A DNA stretch of 64,000 nucleotides from Streptomyces aquilus (lineage in GTDB: Bacteria; Actinomycetota; Actinomycetes; Streptomycetales; Streptomycetaceae), in the NCBI RefSeq assembly GCF_003955715.1, contig NZ_CP034463.1, positions 2,666,001-2,730,000 of the forward strand, given 5' to 3'. Positions within the stretch are counted from its first letter, which is position 1. Every line of letters begins with the position of its first letter. A program made the position numbers and the translations under genes. Of the stretch, positions 43,417 through 52,138 are shown piece after piece. The notes below the pieces were generated by a model that did no database searches, had not been told where the DNA came from, and saw only the letters and a list, made by a program, of their open reading frames with translations.

Positions 43417-44252
43417 GGCAGCAGGACGCGCACGACGAACTGCGCGCCCGACTGCATGAGGCGGCCGGGCAGCACGAGCCGGACCGGGCGCGCATCCTGG
43501 CACGGATCGAGCGCGGCATGGCCGAGCAGACCCGCCCCGACCACCGGGCCACCCGGCCGCCGGCGCTCGGCTGGGTGCGGGTGGTCTCCGCGACGGCCGC
43601 GGTCGCCTGTGTGCTCGGCCTCGGCGGCTACGCGGTCGCCTCGGCCGTGAGGGACGACGCCCCGGAGCAGACGGTCGCGACCACGGCGACGCCCGAGCCG
43701 TCCCCGGACGCGACGACCCGGGCGCCGATCCATCCGTCGGCCCCGCAGCCGGGCGAGACGCCGAGGACCGAGAAGCCGCGCACCACCCCCACCGCGAAGG
43801 CGCCCTCCGCGACCGCCACCGCGCAGCCGCCGGTCACCGCCCCCGGCGCGGAGGACGGCCCCCTGTGGTCGGCCGGTGCGGTCGACCCGCACAGCAACGA
43901 CTTCTGGGCGCAGAGCAACCTCACCCTGAGGACCTCCGAGGAACTGACCGCGCTCACCGTGCGGTTGAAGATCGCCCAGACCGGCGGGGTGGCCTCGACG
44001 GGCGCCTGGCGCGCGCTGCCGGAGGACGACTTCACCCTCACCACCGAGGAGAAGGACGGGTTCCTCGTCTACACCTGGACGCTCAAGGAGGGCCGCAAGG
44101 TCCCCGCGGGCGAGTGGGTGTTCGCGGGTCAGTACAACCACCAGCGCGGCGGCCGGAACGCGGCCGGCGACCGCTACACGGCGACCGCTACGGCGGGCGG
44201 CGAACAGCTCGCGGTGAAGGGCGACTTCACGTCGCCCGACGGCGACTCGTAG
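43413..44252 (+). CDS. membrane protein paired with the sigma factor, possible anti-sigma regulator
   Basis: 279 residues. Short cytosolic helix (about 1-45: DELRARLHEAAGQHEPDRARILARIERGM), one membrane span (about 54-78), then a Pro/Thr/Ala linker (80-145) and an extracytoplasmic beta-rich domain (150-279) with two Trp-rich strands and no Cys. No zinc-anti-sigma HxxxCxxC motif. ATGA coupling with the sigma gene argues for a regulatory partner sensing envelope conditions; this is inference. Confidence 0.75.
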   Translation: MRQQDAHDELRARLHEAAGQHEPDRARILARIERGMAEQTRPDHRATRPPALGWVRVVSATAAVACVLGLGGYAVASAVRDDAPEQTVATTATPEPSPDATTRAPIHPSAPQPGETPRTEKPRTTPTAKAPSATATAQPPVTAPGAEDGPLWSAGAVDPHSNDFWAQSNLTLRTSEELTALTVRLKIAQTGGVASTGAWRALPEDDFTLTTEEKDGFLVYTWTLKEGRKVPAGEWVFAGQYNHQRGGRNAAGDRYTATATAGGEQLAVKGDFTSPDGDS

Positions 44253-44389
44253 GCCCCGCGCGGGGGGATCGCAAAAAATCCCGGAGACGCGGCAACCTTT
44301 TCTCCACCGGTGGCGACCAGGAGAGACAAGGACGATCTGGTTTCGTGCTCGGGAACAACCATTCGGTCGCTTTCAACGTCAAAAACAGT

Positions 44390-44496
44390 ACACAGACCTG
44401 CTGACCTGAGCCCCCCTCGGTCAGCAGCCGCCGGCAGAGCCCCCCTCGGCCGGCGACGAGAACGCCCCCGTCAGTGACGACTGACGGGGGCGTTTT
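44390..44496 (+). ncRNA. 6C RNA (actinobacterial small RNA)
   Basis: Two successive hairpins, each with exactly six C in the loop. The first is TGCTGACC...GGTCAGCA (44399-44426, C6 at 44411-44416). The second is CGCCGGC...GCCGGCG (44429-44455, C6 at 44440-44445). A 14-bp terminator hairpin follows. That is the defining architecture of the 6C RNA family. C-rich loops can pair with G-rich ribosome-binding sites, so trans-acting repression is expected. The 5' end is not defined; a promoter should lie in 44340-44395. Confidence 0.87.
44461..44496. terminator. terminator hairpin of the 6C RNA, also serving the phosphatase gene
   Basis: Arms AACGCCCCCGTCAG (44461-44474) and CTGACGGGGGCGTT (44481-44494), a 14-bp perfect stem, 6-nt loop, followed by TT. 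Lies between the 6C RNA and the convergent phosphatase gene. Confidence 0.9.
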
Positions 44497-44507
44497 CGAC
44501 CCGAGGA

Positions 44508-45305
44508 TCAGCTGACGAAGTACGTCGGGTTCGGCAGCTTGTAGGTGCGGTCGGCGTAGCCGCCGTCCAGGTCCGAGTACTGGTCGCCGAAGTTGGCGAT
44601 GATCTCGTACCCGAGGTCGTCCTCGATGTGCTTGCGGGTGCCGCCCTTGTACTGCACGGTCGTGCAGGTCCAGGTGCCCGGCGTGGCGCACGCGCTCAGG
44701 TAGGCCGGCGGGTTCGCCTTGTCCTTGAGGAACATGTGGTCGGTGTCGAGGTTCACATCGGCACCGATCTTCTTCAGGTTCGCCACGGCCGCGGTGCGCT
44801 GCGCCTCGGAGAGACCGGAGTTGTAGAAGACCTCGACGCCCTTGGACTCGGCGTACTGGACCAGTTCCGCGCTGCCGAAGACACCGGGGCGGTCGGCCTT
44901 GTTCACGTAGTCGGCCCACGTGGTCGAGTTGTACGTGTAGTTGTAGCGCTTCTCGTAGTCGAGGCTGAGCAGCAGCGTGTCGTCGATGTCGAAGACGACC
45001 GCGGGCTTCTCGCCCTTGTGGTGGGCCTTGCGGGCCGCCTGGTCGATGTACTTGCGGGCGGCCTTGTCGAGGGCCGCGAGGTCCTGGGCGTACTGGCTGT
45101 CCGGGGACGCCTGGTAGACACCGTTCGCGTCGGGCGTGGTGCCGTAGTACGTGTCGATGTCCTTGACCAGGAGCCCGATGTTGTAGGGCTCGTGGGTGCT
45201 GTTCGCCGTCGACTGACCGGCGGTGGCCGCACCGGCGCCGTAGAGGCCGGCGCCGGCGACGGCACACGCGGCGGCGATGGCCGCGATACGCAATGGCTTA
45301 TGCAT
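44508..45305 (-). CDS. secreted HAD-superfamily acid phosphatase (class B/IIIB type)
   Basis: 265 residues. Signal peptide (MHKPLRIAAIAAACAVAGAG..., cleavage around ATA-GQ), then HAD motif I VFDIDDTLL with nucleophile D106 and D108, motif II FYNSG and C-terminal NFGDQYSDLDGG (motif IV acidic pair). Single domain of plant-VSP/bacterial class B type. Hydrolyses phosphomonoesters outside the cell. A TTGACC hexamer about 70 bp upstream may be its -35. Monocistronic. Confidence 0.9.
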   Translation of the reverse strand: MHKPLRIAAIAAACAVAGAGLYGAGAATAGQSTANSTHEPYNIGLLVKDIDTYYGTTPDANGVYQASPDSQYAQDLAALDKAARKYIDQAARKAHHKGEKPAVVFDIDDTLLLSLDYEKRYNYTYNSTTWADYVNKADRPGVFGSAELVQYAESKGVEVFYNSGLSEAQRTAAVANLKKIGADVNLDTDHMFLKDKANPPAYLSACATPGTWTCTTVQYKGGTRKHIEDDLGYEIIANFGDQYSDLDGGYADRTYKLPNPTYFVS

Positions 45306-45414
45306 GACAGAGTTCTACGCGCGTCACCACGGCGGGCGCGAGACCCGTTGCCTGATCGATACCTCGTCCCCAGGCAAAAAACGGGTCAAGCGCCCCGGTC
45401 GTGGGTAAGGGCCG

Positions 45415-46527
45415 TCAGTTCATCGTGGCGCCGATGGTCGTCGAGCCGGTCGTGAGGAACGTCGTCGCGGGCAGGGTGCCGCTGGAGCTGCGGGCGTTGT
45501 ACGTCGTCGACGCGTCCGTCGAGATGAAGGACGGGGTGGCGATCCCGGAGTCCCAGTTGTTGCCGGCCGAGGTCACCGAGGAGCCCTTGTTCACCGGGCC
45601 GCTGCCGTTGCCGACCGCGAGGTTCTTGCCGAGCTTCGCGGAGCTGGTGGCGAAGTAGTAGCCCCACTTGCTGTTGGCGTAGGCGGTGGTGCGGTTGATG
45701 ACGATCGCGCCGGTGTTGGAGTTCTCGGTGAAGCCGTTGCCGGCGTTGCCCCAGGCGGCCGAGTTGTTGACGACGTGCGCGACGACCTCGCCGTCACCGC
45801 CCAGCTTGTAGCCGTTGCCGTCGCCCGCGAACGCGGAGTCGGACCAGCGGTTGACGCCGTTGCCGAAGGACCAGGTGTGCTCGATGGTGACGGGCGAGGA
45901 GAAGGACCAGAAGTCGATGCCGTCGTCGCTGTTGTTGTAGAGGCGGGCGCCGGTGATCAGGTTGCCGGTGCCGGAGCCGAACTTCACGGCGACACCGTCG
46001 GCGTTCTCGCCGTGGTTCGCGGCGTCGTAGTTGCCGTAGGAGTCGATGTTCTTGACGGTGTTGTTCACGGTGCCGTCGCCGGTGAGCGTGAAGCCGGAGT
46101 CGCCGCCGTTGATGGTCTTGATGTTGTTCCAGTTGGTCCCGGTGCAGGACTGGCAGACGACCGCGCTGTCCGGGGAGTTCTGGAAGGTGAGGTTGGAGAC
46201 GTTCCAGTAGTCCGCGGTCAGCTTGAAGATCCAGTCGCCGCTGGGGAGCGAGGACCCGTCGATCTTCACGGTCTCGCTGCCGTACGCGGTGAGCTGGATC
46301 GGGCTCGACGACGTGCCGTTGGCCGTGGACTGGAGGGTCGCGGTCGGGTAGTAGGTGCCGCCGCGGACCTGGATGACGGTGCCGGCGGTGGCGTTCTTGA
46401 TGGCGTTGGACAGGTCGGTGGAGTTGGCGACGACCACCGTCGCGGCCTGTGCCTGGGTGGGGAGGACGGCGATGCCCGATCCGAGGGCGAGGGCGGCCGT
46501 CGCGAGGAGAGCGGTACGACGAGACAT
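45415..46527 (-). CDS. secreted pectate lyase, PL9 family
   Basis: 370 residues. Signal peptide with twin Arg (MSRRTALLATAALALG), cleavage near QAQA. Right-handed parallel beta-helix. PL9 hallmarks: NADGVAVKFG with Ca-site D177, NNSDDGIDFW with D201/D202/D205 and catalytic Lys K241 in GNGYKLGGDG. Cleaves polygalacturonate (possibly exo-acting) by Ca-dependent beta-elimination outside the cell. Last gene of the pectin locus, 38 bp after the alpha/beta hydrolase. Confidence 0.92.
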   Translation of the reverse strand: MSRRTALLATAALALGSGIAVLPTQAQAATVVVANSTDLSNAIKNATAGTVIQVRGGTYYPTATLQSTANGTSSSPIQLTAYGSETVKIDGSSLPSGDWIFKLTADYWNVSNLTFQNSPDSAVVCQSCTGTNWNNIKTINGGDSGFTLTGDGTVNNTVKNIDSYGNYDAANHGENADGVAVKFGSGTGNLITGARLYNNSDDGIDFWSFSSPVTIEHTWSFGNGVNRWSDSAFAGDGNGYKLGGDGEVVAHVVNNSAAWGNAGNGFTENSNTGAIVINRTTAYANSKWGYYFATSSAKLGKNLAVGNGSGPVNKGSSVTSAGNNWDSGIATPSFISTDASTTYNARSSSGTLPATTFLTTGSTTIGATMN

Positions 46528-46565
46528 GGAGTGCGGGTCCTTTCTCGTACTGCGGGGATGGGGGG

Positions 46566-47615
46566 TCACAGGACGTGGTCGAGCCAGTCGAAGACCTCGT
46601 CCTGCATGCGGTCGACGAAGACATGGCCGAACTCGGGCCAGGTCTTGAGGTGCAACCGCTCCTCGGCGTGGCGGGAGTGCCAGACGGCGCGCAACCTGTC
46701 GTACGCGATCCGGACGCCGTCGGCGGGGAACAGCGGGTCGAGCCCGCCGTTGAAGAACAGCATCGGCCTGGGGGCGGCGATGCTCGCCACGTCGGGGAAG
46801 TCGAGGAACCGGGGCAGCCCGGGGTGGAGCATGTAGTAGGACGACTGTCCGCGCAGCGTGTTGTTGCCGGGCACCATCACGTCCTTGAGGCCGGTCATCC
46901 AGCAGACGGCGGCCGTCGCGGAGACGGCGTCGGTGAGCGCGGCGGTCTGCCAGGCGCGGTAGGCGCCCATGGAGAAGCCGACAGCGGCGACACCGCGCCC
47001 GCCGTTCAGGCCCGCCAGGAAGCCGGCGGCGCGGGCGTCCTCGCGGGCCATGAGGCCGGCGAGGGAGGAGCCGAGGTTGTAGTAGGCGGAGGCGAGGGCC
47101 TGCTGGTCCTGGTAGGCGATCGGGCCGCGGTCGCCCCAGCCCGGCGCGTCGAGGCAGAGGACCGTGCAGCCGCGCCGGGCGAGTTCGTCGCCCACGAAAC
47201 GTCCGCTGAAGTACTGGTCGGCCCAGGTCCGCGCGGCGGCGAGCCGGGTGTCGTCGTACCAGGGCCGGACGAGTTTCTCCTTGCCGATGTCGAACCTGGC
47301 CCCGTGGTCGTGCAGGAGCAGCACCGCGCGGAACGGTCCGGAGCCGTGCGGGGTGAGCAGGGCCCCACGGACGCGTTCGTGCCGGGTGAGGGAGAGGGTG
47401 ACCAGCTCCTGGGTGTAGGCGTCGGTTCGGGCGCGGTCGCTGTACTCGGGTGCGTACGGTGTCTCGTCCTGCCGCTCCACGAGCAGGTGCGCCTCGACCG
47501 TCGCGCGGGCCGTCCGCCGCCACTCCCGGAAGTCGCGGATCGGTGAAGTCCCCCAGGCCAGAGGGAAGTCGAGGTGTTTCTTCAGGTCCTCGTAGAGACG
47601 GTCAGGAGTGGCCAT
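46566..47615 (-). CDS. alpha/beta hydrolase (dienelactone hydrolase/acetyl esterase-like), cytosolic
   Basis: 349 residues, no signal peptide. Triad visible: S215 in VGFSMGAYR, D293 in FNGGLDPLFP and H331 in PEFGHVF. HDHGARFDIGKEK forms the oxyanion region. Related hydrolases remove acetyl groups from sugars; in this locus it may de-esterify imported oligogalacturonides, which is inference. Overlaps the pectinesterase gene upstream by 14 bp. Confidence 0.87.
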   Translation of the reverse strand: MATPDRLYEDLKKHLDFPLAWGTSPIRDFREWRRTARATVEAHLLVERQDETPYAPEYSDRARTDAYTQELVTLSLTRHERVRGALLTPHGSGPFRAVLLLHDHGARFDIGKEKLVRPWYDDTRLAAARTWADQYFSGRFVGDELARRGCTVLCLDAPGWGDRGPIAYQDQQALASAYYNLGSSLAGLMAREDARAAGFLAGLNGGRGVAAVGFSMGAYRAWQTAALTDAVSATAAVCWMTGLKDVMVPGNNTLRGQSSYYMLHPGLPRFLDFPDVASIAAPRPMLFFNGGLDPLFPADGVRIAYDRLRAVWHSRHAEERLHLKTWPEFGHVFVDRMQDEVFDWLDHVL

Positions 47616-48663
47616 ACGGCTTCCCGACGCCGGCTTGGGTGTGACGTCGGGGACGCCAGTCGCCGAGGTACGTCGCCTTGGTGTGCAACTCGGCTTCGTC
47701 CGAGGAGAGTTGAGGCCGGTTCTCCGGGACCGTGATCACCGCGCCCGGGCCGGAGTTGCGGTACTCCCGAAAGCGCATGGTCTGCCAGGGGTACTGCTCC
47801 CGCATGTTGGTGTACGGGGTGACCGGGTCGATGCCGGGCCCGATGCGGGTGTCCCGGACGACGAGGGACGGCCAGGCGGTGGTCTCGTACGACGGCACCC
47901 AGGGCCGCGCGAGCTTGTACGCCGCGTCCTCGGCGCCGGAGGTGATGCGGGAGCGGACGGCGAGGATGCCGTAGGGGTTGGCCCGGGCGGTGGAGGGGGC
48001 GAAGACCATGCCCTTCGGGGTGAAGGTGACGTCCCGTTGCAGGGTGTGGAAGTGGCAGTCCTCGAAGACGGCGGTGGCCCGGCCGAAGACGAAGTCGACG
48101 TCGCCCGCGATGTGGCAGTGGTGGAAGTACTGCCGGTCGAAGGAGGTCAGCGCGGTCGTCTCGACGAACAGGGTGTCCTGGTGGGCGAGGAGCCGGACGT
48201 TGTCGAAGTGGGTGCGGTCGCCGTAGGTGTAAGCCGCGACCGCCTGGGTGCCGGTGATCTCGGGGTGGTCGGCGCGCAGCCAGTCGTTGGCGAGGGTGAG
48301 GTCGCGGACGGTGAGGCCGGGGGCCGCCGAGGTGAAGGTGGCGGAGCCCGCGGTGCCGTAGGTGGTCCCGTCGGGCTTCTTCGTGCCGTTGGCGTTGTCG
48401 TACACGATGACGGCGTCGCGCGGGTCGCGGGAGGCACCGCGGATCGTCAACTCGGCCTTGTCGGCGGGTACGTTGACGACCTCGCGGTACGTGCCCGGGT
48501 GCACGACGATCGTCCAGCCGGGGCCGGTCACCGCGTCCACGGCGGCCTGCACGGAGTCACCGGGCCGGACGTGCAGGACACGTCGGCCGGTCGCGAGGGC
48601 GTCCGTCGAGCCGACCGCCAGGGCGCCCGCCGTCAGGCCCGTCAGCAGGGTGCGTCGGCGCAT
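47602..48663 (-). CDS. secreted pectin methylesterase, CE8 (first of tandem pair in coordinate order)
   Basis: 353 residues. Tat-like signal MRRRTLLTGLTAGALAVG. Beta-helix with CE8 motifs: TQAVAAYTYGDRTHFDNV, LAHQDTLF (QDT), GDVDFVFGRATAVFEDC with catalytic Asp, and KLARPWVPS with the Arg. Removes methyl esters from homogalacturonan, making it a substrate for the lyases. About half of the residues match the neighbouring CE8 paralogue, pointing to tandem duplication. Starts 1 nt after that gene's stop. Confidence 0.93.
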   Translation of the reverse strand: MRRRTLLTGLTAGALAVGSTDALATGRRVLHVRPGDSVQAAVDAVTGPGWTIVVHPGTYREVVNVPADKAELTIRGASRDPRDAVIVYDNANGTKKPDGTTYGTAGSATFTSAAPGLTVRDLTLANDWLRADHPEITGTQAVAAYTYGDRTHFDNVRLLAHQDTLFVETTALTSFDRQYFHHCHIAGDVDFVFGRATAVFEDCHFHTLQRDVTFTPKGMVFAPSTARANPYGILAVRSRITSGAEDAAYKLARPWVPSYETTAWPSLVVRDTRIGPGIDPVTPYTNMREQYPWQTMRFREYRNSGPGAVITVPENRPQLSSDEAELHTKATYLGDWRPRRHTQAGVGKPYGHS

Positions 48664-48664
48664 G

Positions 48665-49792
48665 TCAGCAGACCTCCTTCCAGGGCCGCCAGTCGCCGAG
48701 ACAGGCCTCGCGGGTCGCCGACTCGGCCTGCTCGTCGGTGAGTTGGGGCCGGTTCTCGGGGACGGTGATCTCGGCGCCGGGGCCGATGTTGCGGTACTCG
48801 GCGAAGCGCTGGTTCTGCCACGGGTAGGCGTTGGACATGTTGGTGTAGGGCGCGGCCGCGTCGATGCCGGCGCCGAGGTGGGTGTTCCGGACGGTGAGGC
48901 TGGGCCGGGCGGTGGTGTCGGAGCTCGGCACCCAGGGGCGGGCCAGCTTGTAGTACGCGTCCGGGGCCTCGCTGCTGACACGGCTCCCCGTGACCAGGTA
49001 GCCGCGGGGGTTCGCGCCGGCCGTGGAGGGCGCGAAGACGAAGCCGTACGGGGCGGCGGCCAGGTCGGTGCGGTCCAGGGTGCGGAAGTGGCAGCGCTCG
49101 TAGACCGCGGTGGCCCGGCCGAAGACGAAGTCGACGTCGCCCTCGGCGTAGCAGTGGGAGAAGTACTGGCGGGCGAAGACGGTCAGGGCGAGGGAGTCGG
49201 CGTACAGGGTGTCCTGGTGGCCGAGGAAACGGCAGTGGTGGAAGGCGGAGCGGTCGCCCATGACCTTGAGGGCGACGGCCTGGGTACCGCTGATGTCCGG
49301 GTGGTCGGCGCGCAGCCAGTCGTTGGCGAAGGTGATCCAGCGGGCGGTGAAGCCGTCGGCCCTGAGGGTGGTGGTGGCCGAGCCGGTGGTGCCGTACGTT
49401 CCCGAGCCGTCGGGCTTCGGGGTGCCGGCCGCGTTGTCGTAGACGATGACGACGTCCCGGGGGTCCTCCGAGGCGCCGATCCAGGTGGCCTCGGTGCGGG
49501 TGGCGTCGAGGCTGACGGTCTCCCGGTAGGTGCCCGGCGCGATGACCAGGGTCCAGCCGCTGCCGGTGGCGGCGTCGACAGCGGCCTGGACGGTGGTGTG
49601 GTCGCCGCGGCCGTGGGTGTCGACGTAGAGCGTGTGCGGGGTCAGGCGCCTGGCCGGGGAGCCGAAGCGGCCGAAGGGGCGGGGGCTCGCCAGGGCGGGG
49701 GTGGGGGCGAGGGCGAGGGCGGCGGCCGCGCCGGTGCTCGCTAGCAGGAATCCCCTTCTGGGCAGGGGGAGTTGGGCGTGGGGCGAGGACAT
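48665..49792 (-). CDS. secreted pectin methylesterase, CE8 (second of tandem pair)
   Basis: 375 residues from ATG 49792 (AAGGAG 7 nt upstream). Twin-arginine signal LPLPRRGFLLASTGAAAAL. CE8 blocks TQAVALKVMGDRSAFHHC, LGHQDTLYADS, EGDVDFVFGRATAVYERC, KLARPWVPSSDTTARP. Ends in ...CLGDWRPWKEVC. Same reaction as its neighbour; possibly different pH or block preference. Confidence 0.93.
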   Translation of the reverse strand: MSSPHAQLPLPRRGFLLASTGAAAALALAPTPALASPRPFGRFGSPARRLTPHTLYVDTHGRGDHTTVQAAVDAATGSGWTLVIAPGTYRETVSLDATRTEATWIGASEDPRDVVIVYDNAAGTPKPDGSGTYGTTGSATTTLRADGFTARWITFANDWLRADHPDISGTQAVALKVMGDRSAFHHCRFLGHQDTLYADSLALTVFARQYFSHCYAEGDVDFVFGRATAVYERCHFRTLDRTDLAAAPYGFVFAPSTAGANPRGYLVTGSRVSSEAPDAYYKLARPWVPSSDTTARPSLTVRNTHLGAGIDAAAPYTNMSNAYPWQNQRFAEYRNIGPGAEITVPENRPQLTDEQAESATREACLGDWRPWKEVC

Positions 49793-49846
49793 GCGGGGGC
49801 TCCTTGGGAGTGCGGCTCGGCAGGGGGTTTCCTCGCGTGGGGGGTG

Positions 49847-49893
49847 CCGGGGCGGACGCGCTCGGGATGTGAGCACGACGCGGTCCGCCCCGG
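49847..49893 (-). terminator. hairpin between PL1 and CE8 genes
   Basis: CCGGGGCGGAC (49847-49857) and GTCCGCCCCGG (49883-49893), 11-bp perfect, extended by GCG/CGC with one bulge. In the 160-bp gap after the PL1 stop; would separate the PL1 transcript from the CE8 pair. Confidence 0.65.
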
Positions 49894-49952
49894 CCGTTCA
49901 TCGGGCGGCGGGCGTCAGCGGGTGGTGCCGACGCCCGTACGCCGGGCAGGCG

Positions 49953-51287
49953 TCAGCAGGCGTTGCCGGCGCCCGCGCGGTGGTCGACGATCGCCGGGAC
50001 CGCCTTGACCGGGTCGACCTTGGTGCGCAGGGTGGGCGTCCAGCCGGCGCCGGACTCCAGGGTCTCGGCCGGGATCTCCGCGTTGTGCACGGCGATCAGG
50101 TCGGTGACCTGGCCGTTCACGGTGTTGTCGGCGGCGGTCAGCGGCGCCGCGTTCCACCGCTTGAGCACCTTGGCCGCGCTGATCCCCTCCGGCAGCGTGA
50201 ACGCGTTGTGCTCGGCGACGAGTTGGGACTCCTTGCCGATGCCGAAGCTGTAGGCGTAGTCGTCGTCCGCCACGAAGTGGTTGTTGTACGAGTCGACCTG
50301 CCCGAAGCGGACGCGCGGCGCGCGCTCGACCAGGTTCGAGAACAGGTTGTGGTGGAACGTCACCTTCAGGTGGCCCCGGTCGATCGCCGTGGTGGCGGCG
50401 TTGTCGCTGTTGCCGATGAGGATCGTCTTGTCGTGGTCGGCGAAGACGTTCCAGGAGGCGGTGACGTAGTCGGCGCCCTTGACGATGTCCAGCTCACCGT
50501 CGTGCTGCTGGTAGAGCATGCCGAAGTAGGTGGGCGCGGCGCTGTCGGGGTGGGAGCCGTCGGTGAAGGTGTTGTGGTCGATCCACACGTGGGTGGAGCC
50601 GTAGACGACGGCGGTGTCGTACTCGGAGTTCCAGTTGCCCTTGTCGCCGTCGGTCGGGTCCCACTGCGGGAAGCAGTCGATCGGGCTCTCGAAGGTCAGG
50701 TTGCGGACGATGACGTTGTCGACGCCGGTGATCTGGAGGCTGGCGCCCTTGAAGCCGGCGTTCCCGCCGATGCCGACGATGGTGGTGTTGGCGGGGACGG
50801 CGGCCTTGATGACCTTGTTCTGGTTCGCGGCGGAGGCCGCCCGCAGCCCCTCGGGACTGTCGGCGGGTTCGGCCGACAGGTCGGTGTCCAGTCCCCAGTT
50901 CTCCGGCGAGTACTTCTCCAGATAGGCGTCGAAGTCGTACCCGTCGGCGGCGAAGGCGTCACAGCCCTCGGAGACGGCGTCGATGGTCCCCTTCACCTTG
51001 ATGATCTTCGGCGCGTCACCGTCGGCGGCGAGGGCGGCCTTGAACTCGGCCCAGGTGGAGACGGTGTGGACGTGGTCGGCGTCGGCCTTGGCGCCGCCGG
51101 TGGTCCCGGTGCCGTACGACGCCCAGCCGTCGTTGGCCGGCAGGGTCTGCCGGGCGAGGTCCCTTCCCTGCGCCTGGGCGCCGGGGCCGGTCACGGCGAG
51201 GACGAGGGCGGTGCAGCCGACCACGGCGGCGGCAGCGCGCGCCACCGAGATCACTGTGACATGCCCATGCCATTTCTGTGTGTTCAT
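49953..51287 (-). CDS. secreted pectate lyase, PL1 family
   Basis: 444 residues. Sec signal peptide (about 1-40). Beta-helix with PL1 motifs: TTIVGIGGNAGFKG, NVIVRNLTFESP, VWIDHNTFTDGS (vWiDH) and LVERAPRVRFGQVDSYNNHF, the RxPxxR region carrying the catalytic Arg. Three Asp around 215-255 form the Ca site. The end matches other PL1 proteins (GWTPTLRTKVDP...RAGAGNAC). Cleaves demethylated pectin. A remnant of a similar C-terminus lies at 57.2-57.4 kb. Confidence 0.94.
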   Translation of the reverse strand: MNTQKWHGHVTVISVARAAAAVVGCTALVLAVTGPGAQAQGRDLARQTLPANDGWASYGTGTTGGAKADADHVHTVSTWAEFKAALAADGDAPKIIKVKGTIDAVSEGCDAFAADGYDFDAYLEKYSPENWGLDTDLSAEPADSPEGLRAASAANQNKVIKAAVPANTTIVGIGGNAGFKGASLQITGVDNVIVRNLTFESPIDCFPQWDPTDGDKGNWNSEYDTAVVYGSTHVWIDHNTFTDGSHPDSAAPTYFGMLYQQHDGELDIVKGADYVTASWNVFADHDKTILIGNSDNAATTAIDRGHLKVTFHHNLFSNLVERAPRVRFGQVDSYNNHFVADDDYAYSFGIGKESQLVAEHNAFTLPEGISAAKVLKRWNAAPLTAADNTVNGQVTDLIAVHNAEIPAETLESGAGWTPTLRTKVDPVKAVPAIVDHRAGAGNAC

Positions 51288-51321
51288 GGTGCGGCTCTCT
51301 CTTCCGGTACGGGGGATGGGG

Positions 51322-52116
51322 TTACACGGCCGCTTCGGGCCAGCTGATCCAGGACGTGGGGATCTCGTCGTCGATCCGGCACACGTCCCGCGGGCGCAGC
51401 ACCCGCGTCCGCAGCAGCTCCTCGGCGACGAGCCGCGCCACGGCGATCGCGCCCGGCGGGTTGAAATGCGTGTTGTCCTGCTCGGTCGCGGTCCAGTTGA
51501 AGTACGTCTTGGTCTCCTCGACCCCGAGCCGCTGCCACAGGGCGAGGGACAGCGCCTGGATGTCGAGCAGCGCCACGCCCTCCTCCTCGGCCAGCGCCCG
51601 CATCGCCGCCGGGTAGTCGCCGTGGGTCGGCAGGGCGTTGCCGGCCGCGTCGAACTTGCGGCGCTCGACGGAGGTGGCGAGGACGGGCCGGGCACCATGG
51701 GCACGGGCGCCGTCGATGTACAGCCGCAGGTAGTCCTGGTACGTCGTCCAGGGCTCGGTGTACCGGGTCGGGTCGGCGGACTTCTCGTCGTTGTGCCCGA
51801 ACTGGACGAGGAGGAAGTCCCCGGGCTGAAGGGCGCCGAGAATGACGTCCAGTCGCCCTTCGTCCACGAAACTCTTCGAACTCCGCCCGTTCACCGCGTG
51901 ATTGGCGACGGGCCGGTCCTTGTGCAGAAAGAACGGAAGTGCCATGCCCCACCCGGTCTCGGGAGCGGCGTCGGCGTATTTCTGGGCGGCGGTGGAATCA
52001 CCGGCGATGTGGAGCGTGCGATCACGGGAGGCGGCCTGGGCGGTACCGGTGGCCGCGAAAGCCACAGGTACGGCGGCGAGAGCAGCTGCCGTGACCTGAC
52101 GGCGCGAGATTGACAT
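51322..52116 (-). CDS. secreted rhamnogalacturonan acetylesterase, CE12 (SGNH fold)
   Basis: 264 residues. Tat-like signal SRRQVTAAALAAVPVAF. SGNH blocks: AGDSTAAQ with nucleophile S41, HAVNGRSS, QFGHND (Asn/oxyanion) and DNTHFN with D214 and H217. Removes acetyl groups from rhamnogalacturonan I, opening it to lyases and hydrolases. 34 bp before the PL1 gene in the same direction. Confidence 0.92.
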   Translation of the reverse strand: MSISRRQVTAAALAAVPVAFAATGTAQAASRDRTLHIAGDSTAAQKYADAAPETGWGMALPFFLHKDRPVANHAVNGRSSKSFVDEGRLDVILGALQPGDFLLVQFGHNDEKSADPTRYTEPWTTYQDYLRLYIDGARAHGARPVLATSVERRKFDAAGNALPTHGDYPAAMRALAEEEGVALLDIQALSLALWQRLGVEETKTYFNWTATEQDNTHFNPPGAIAVARLVAEELLRTRVLRPRDVCRIDDEIPTSWISWPEAAV

Positions 52117-52138
52117 GCGATGCCCTTCTTACCCTGGG

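Noticed and set aside
44253..44395. Stem GGGAT/ATCCC and A-run after the sigma partner gene, considered as a riboswitch or a further terminator
   Set aside because: Stem is only 5 bp and the surrounding conserved bases of known riboswitches (for example ydaO) are not found; no downstream gene in the right direction.
45306..45414. Possible tRNA or RNA gene between phosphatase and PL9 genes
   Set aside because: No cloverleaf, no T-loop GTTCRA; only a promoter-like TTGACC for the phosphatase gene.
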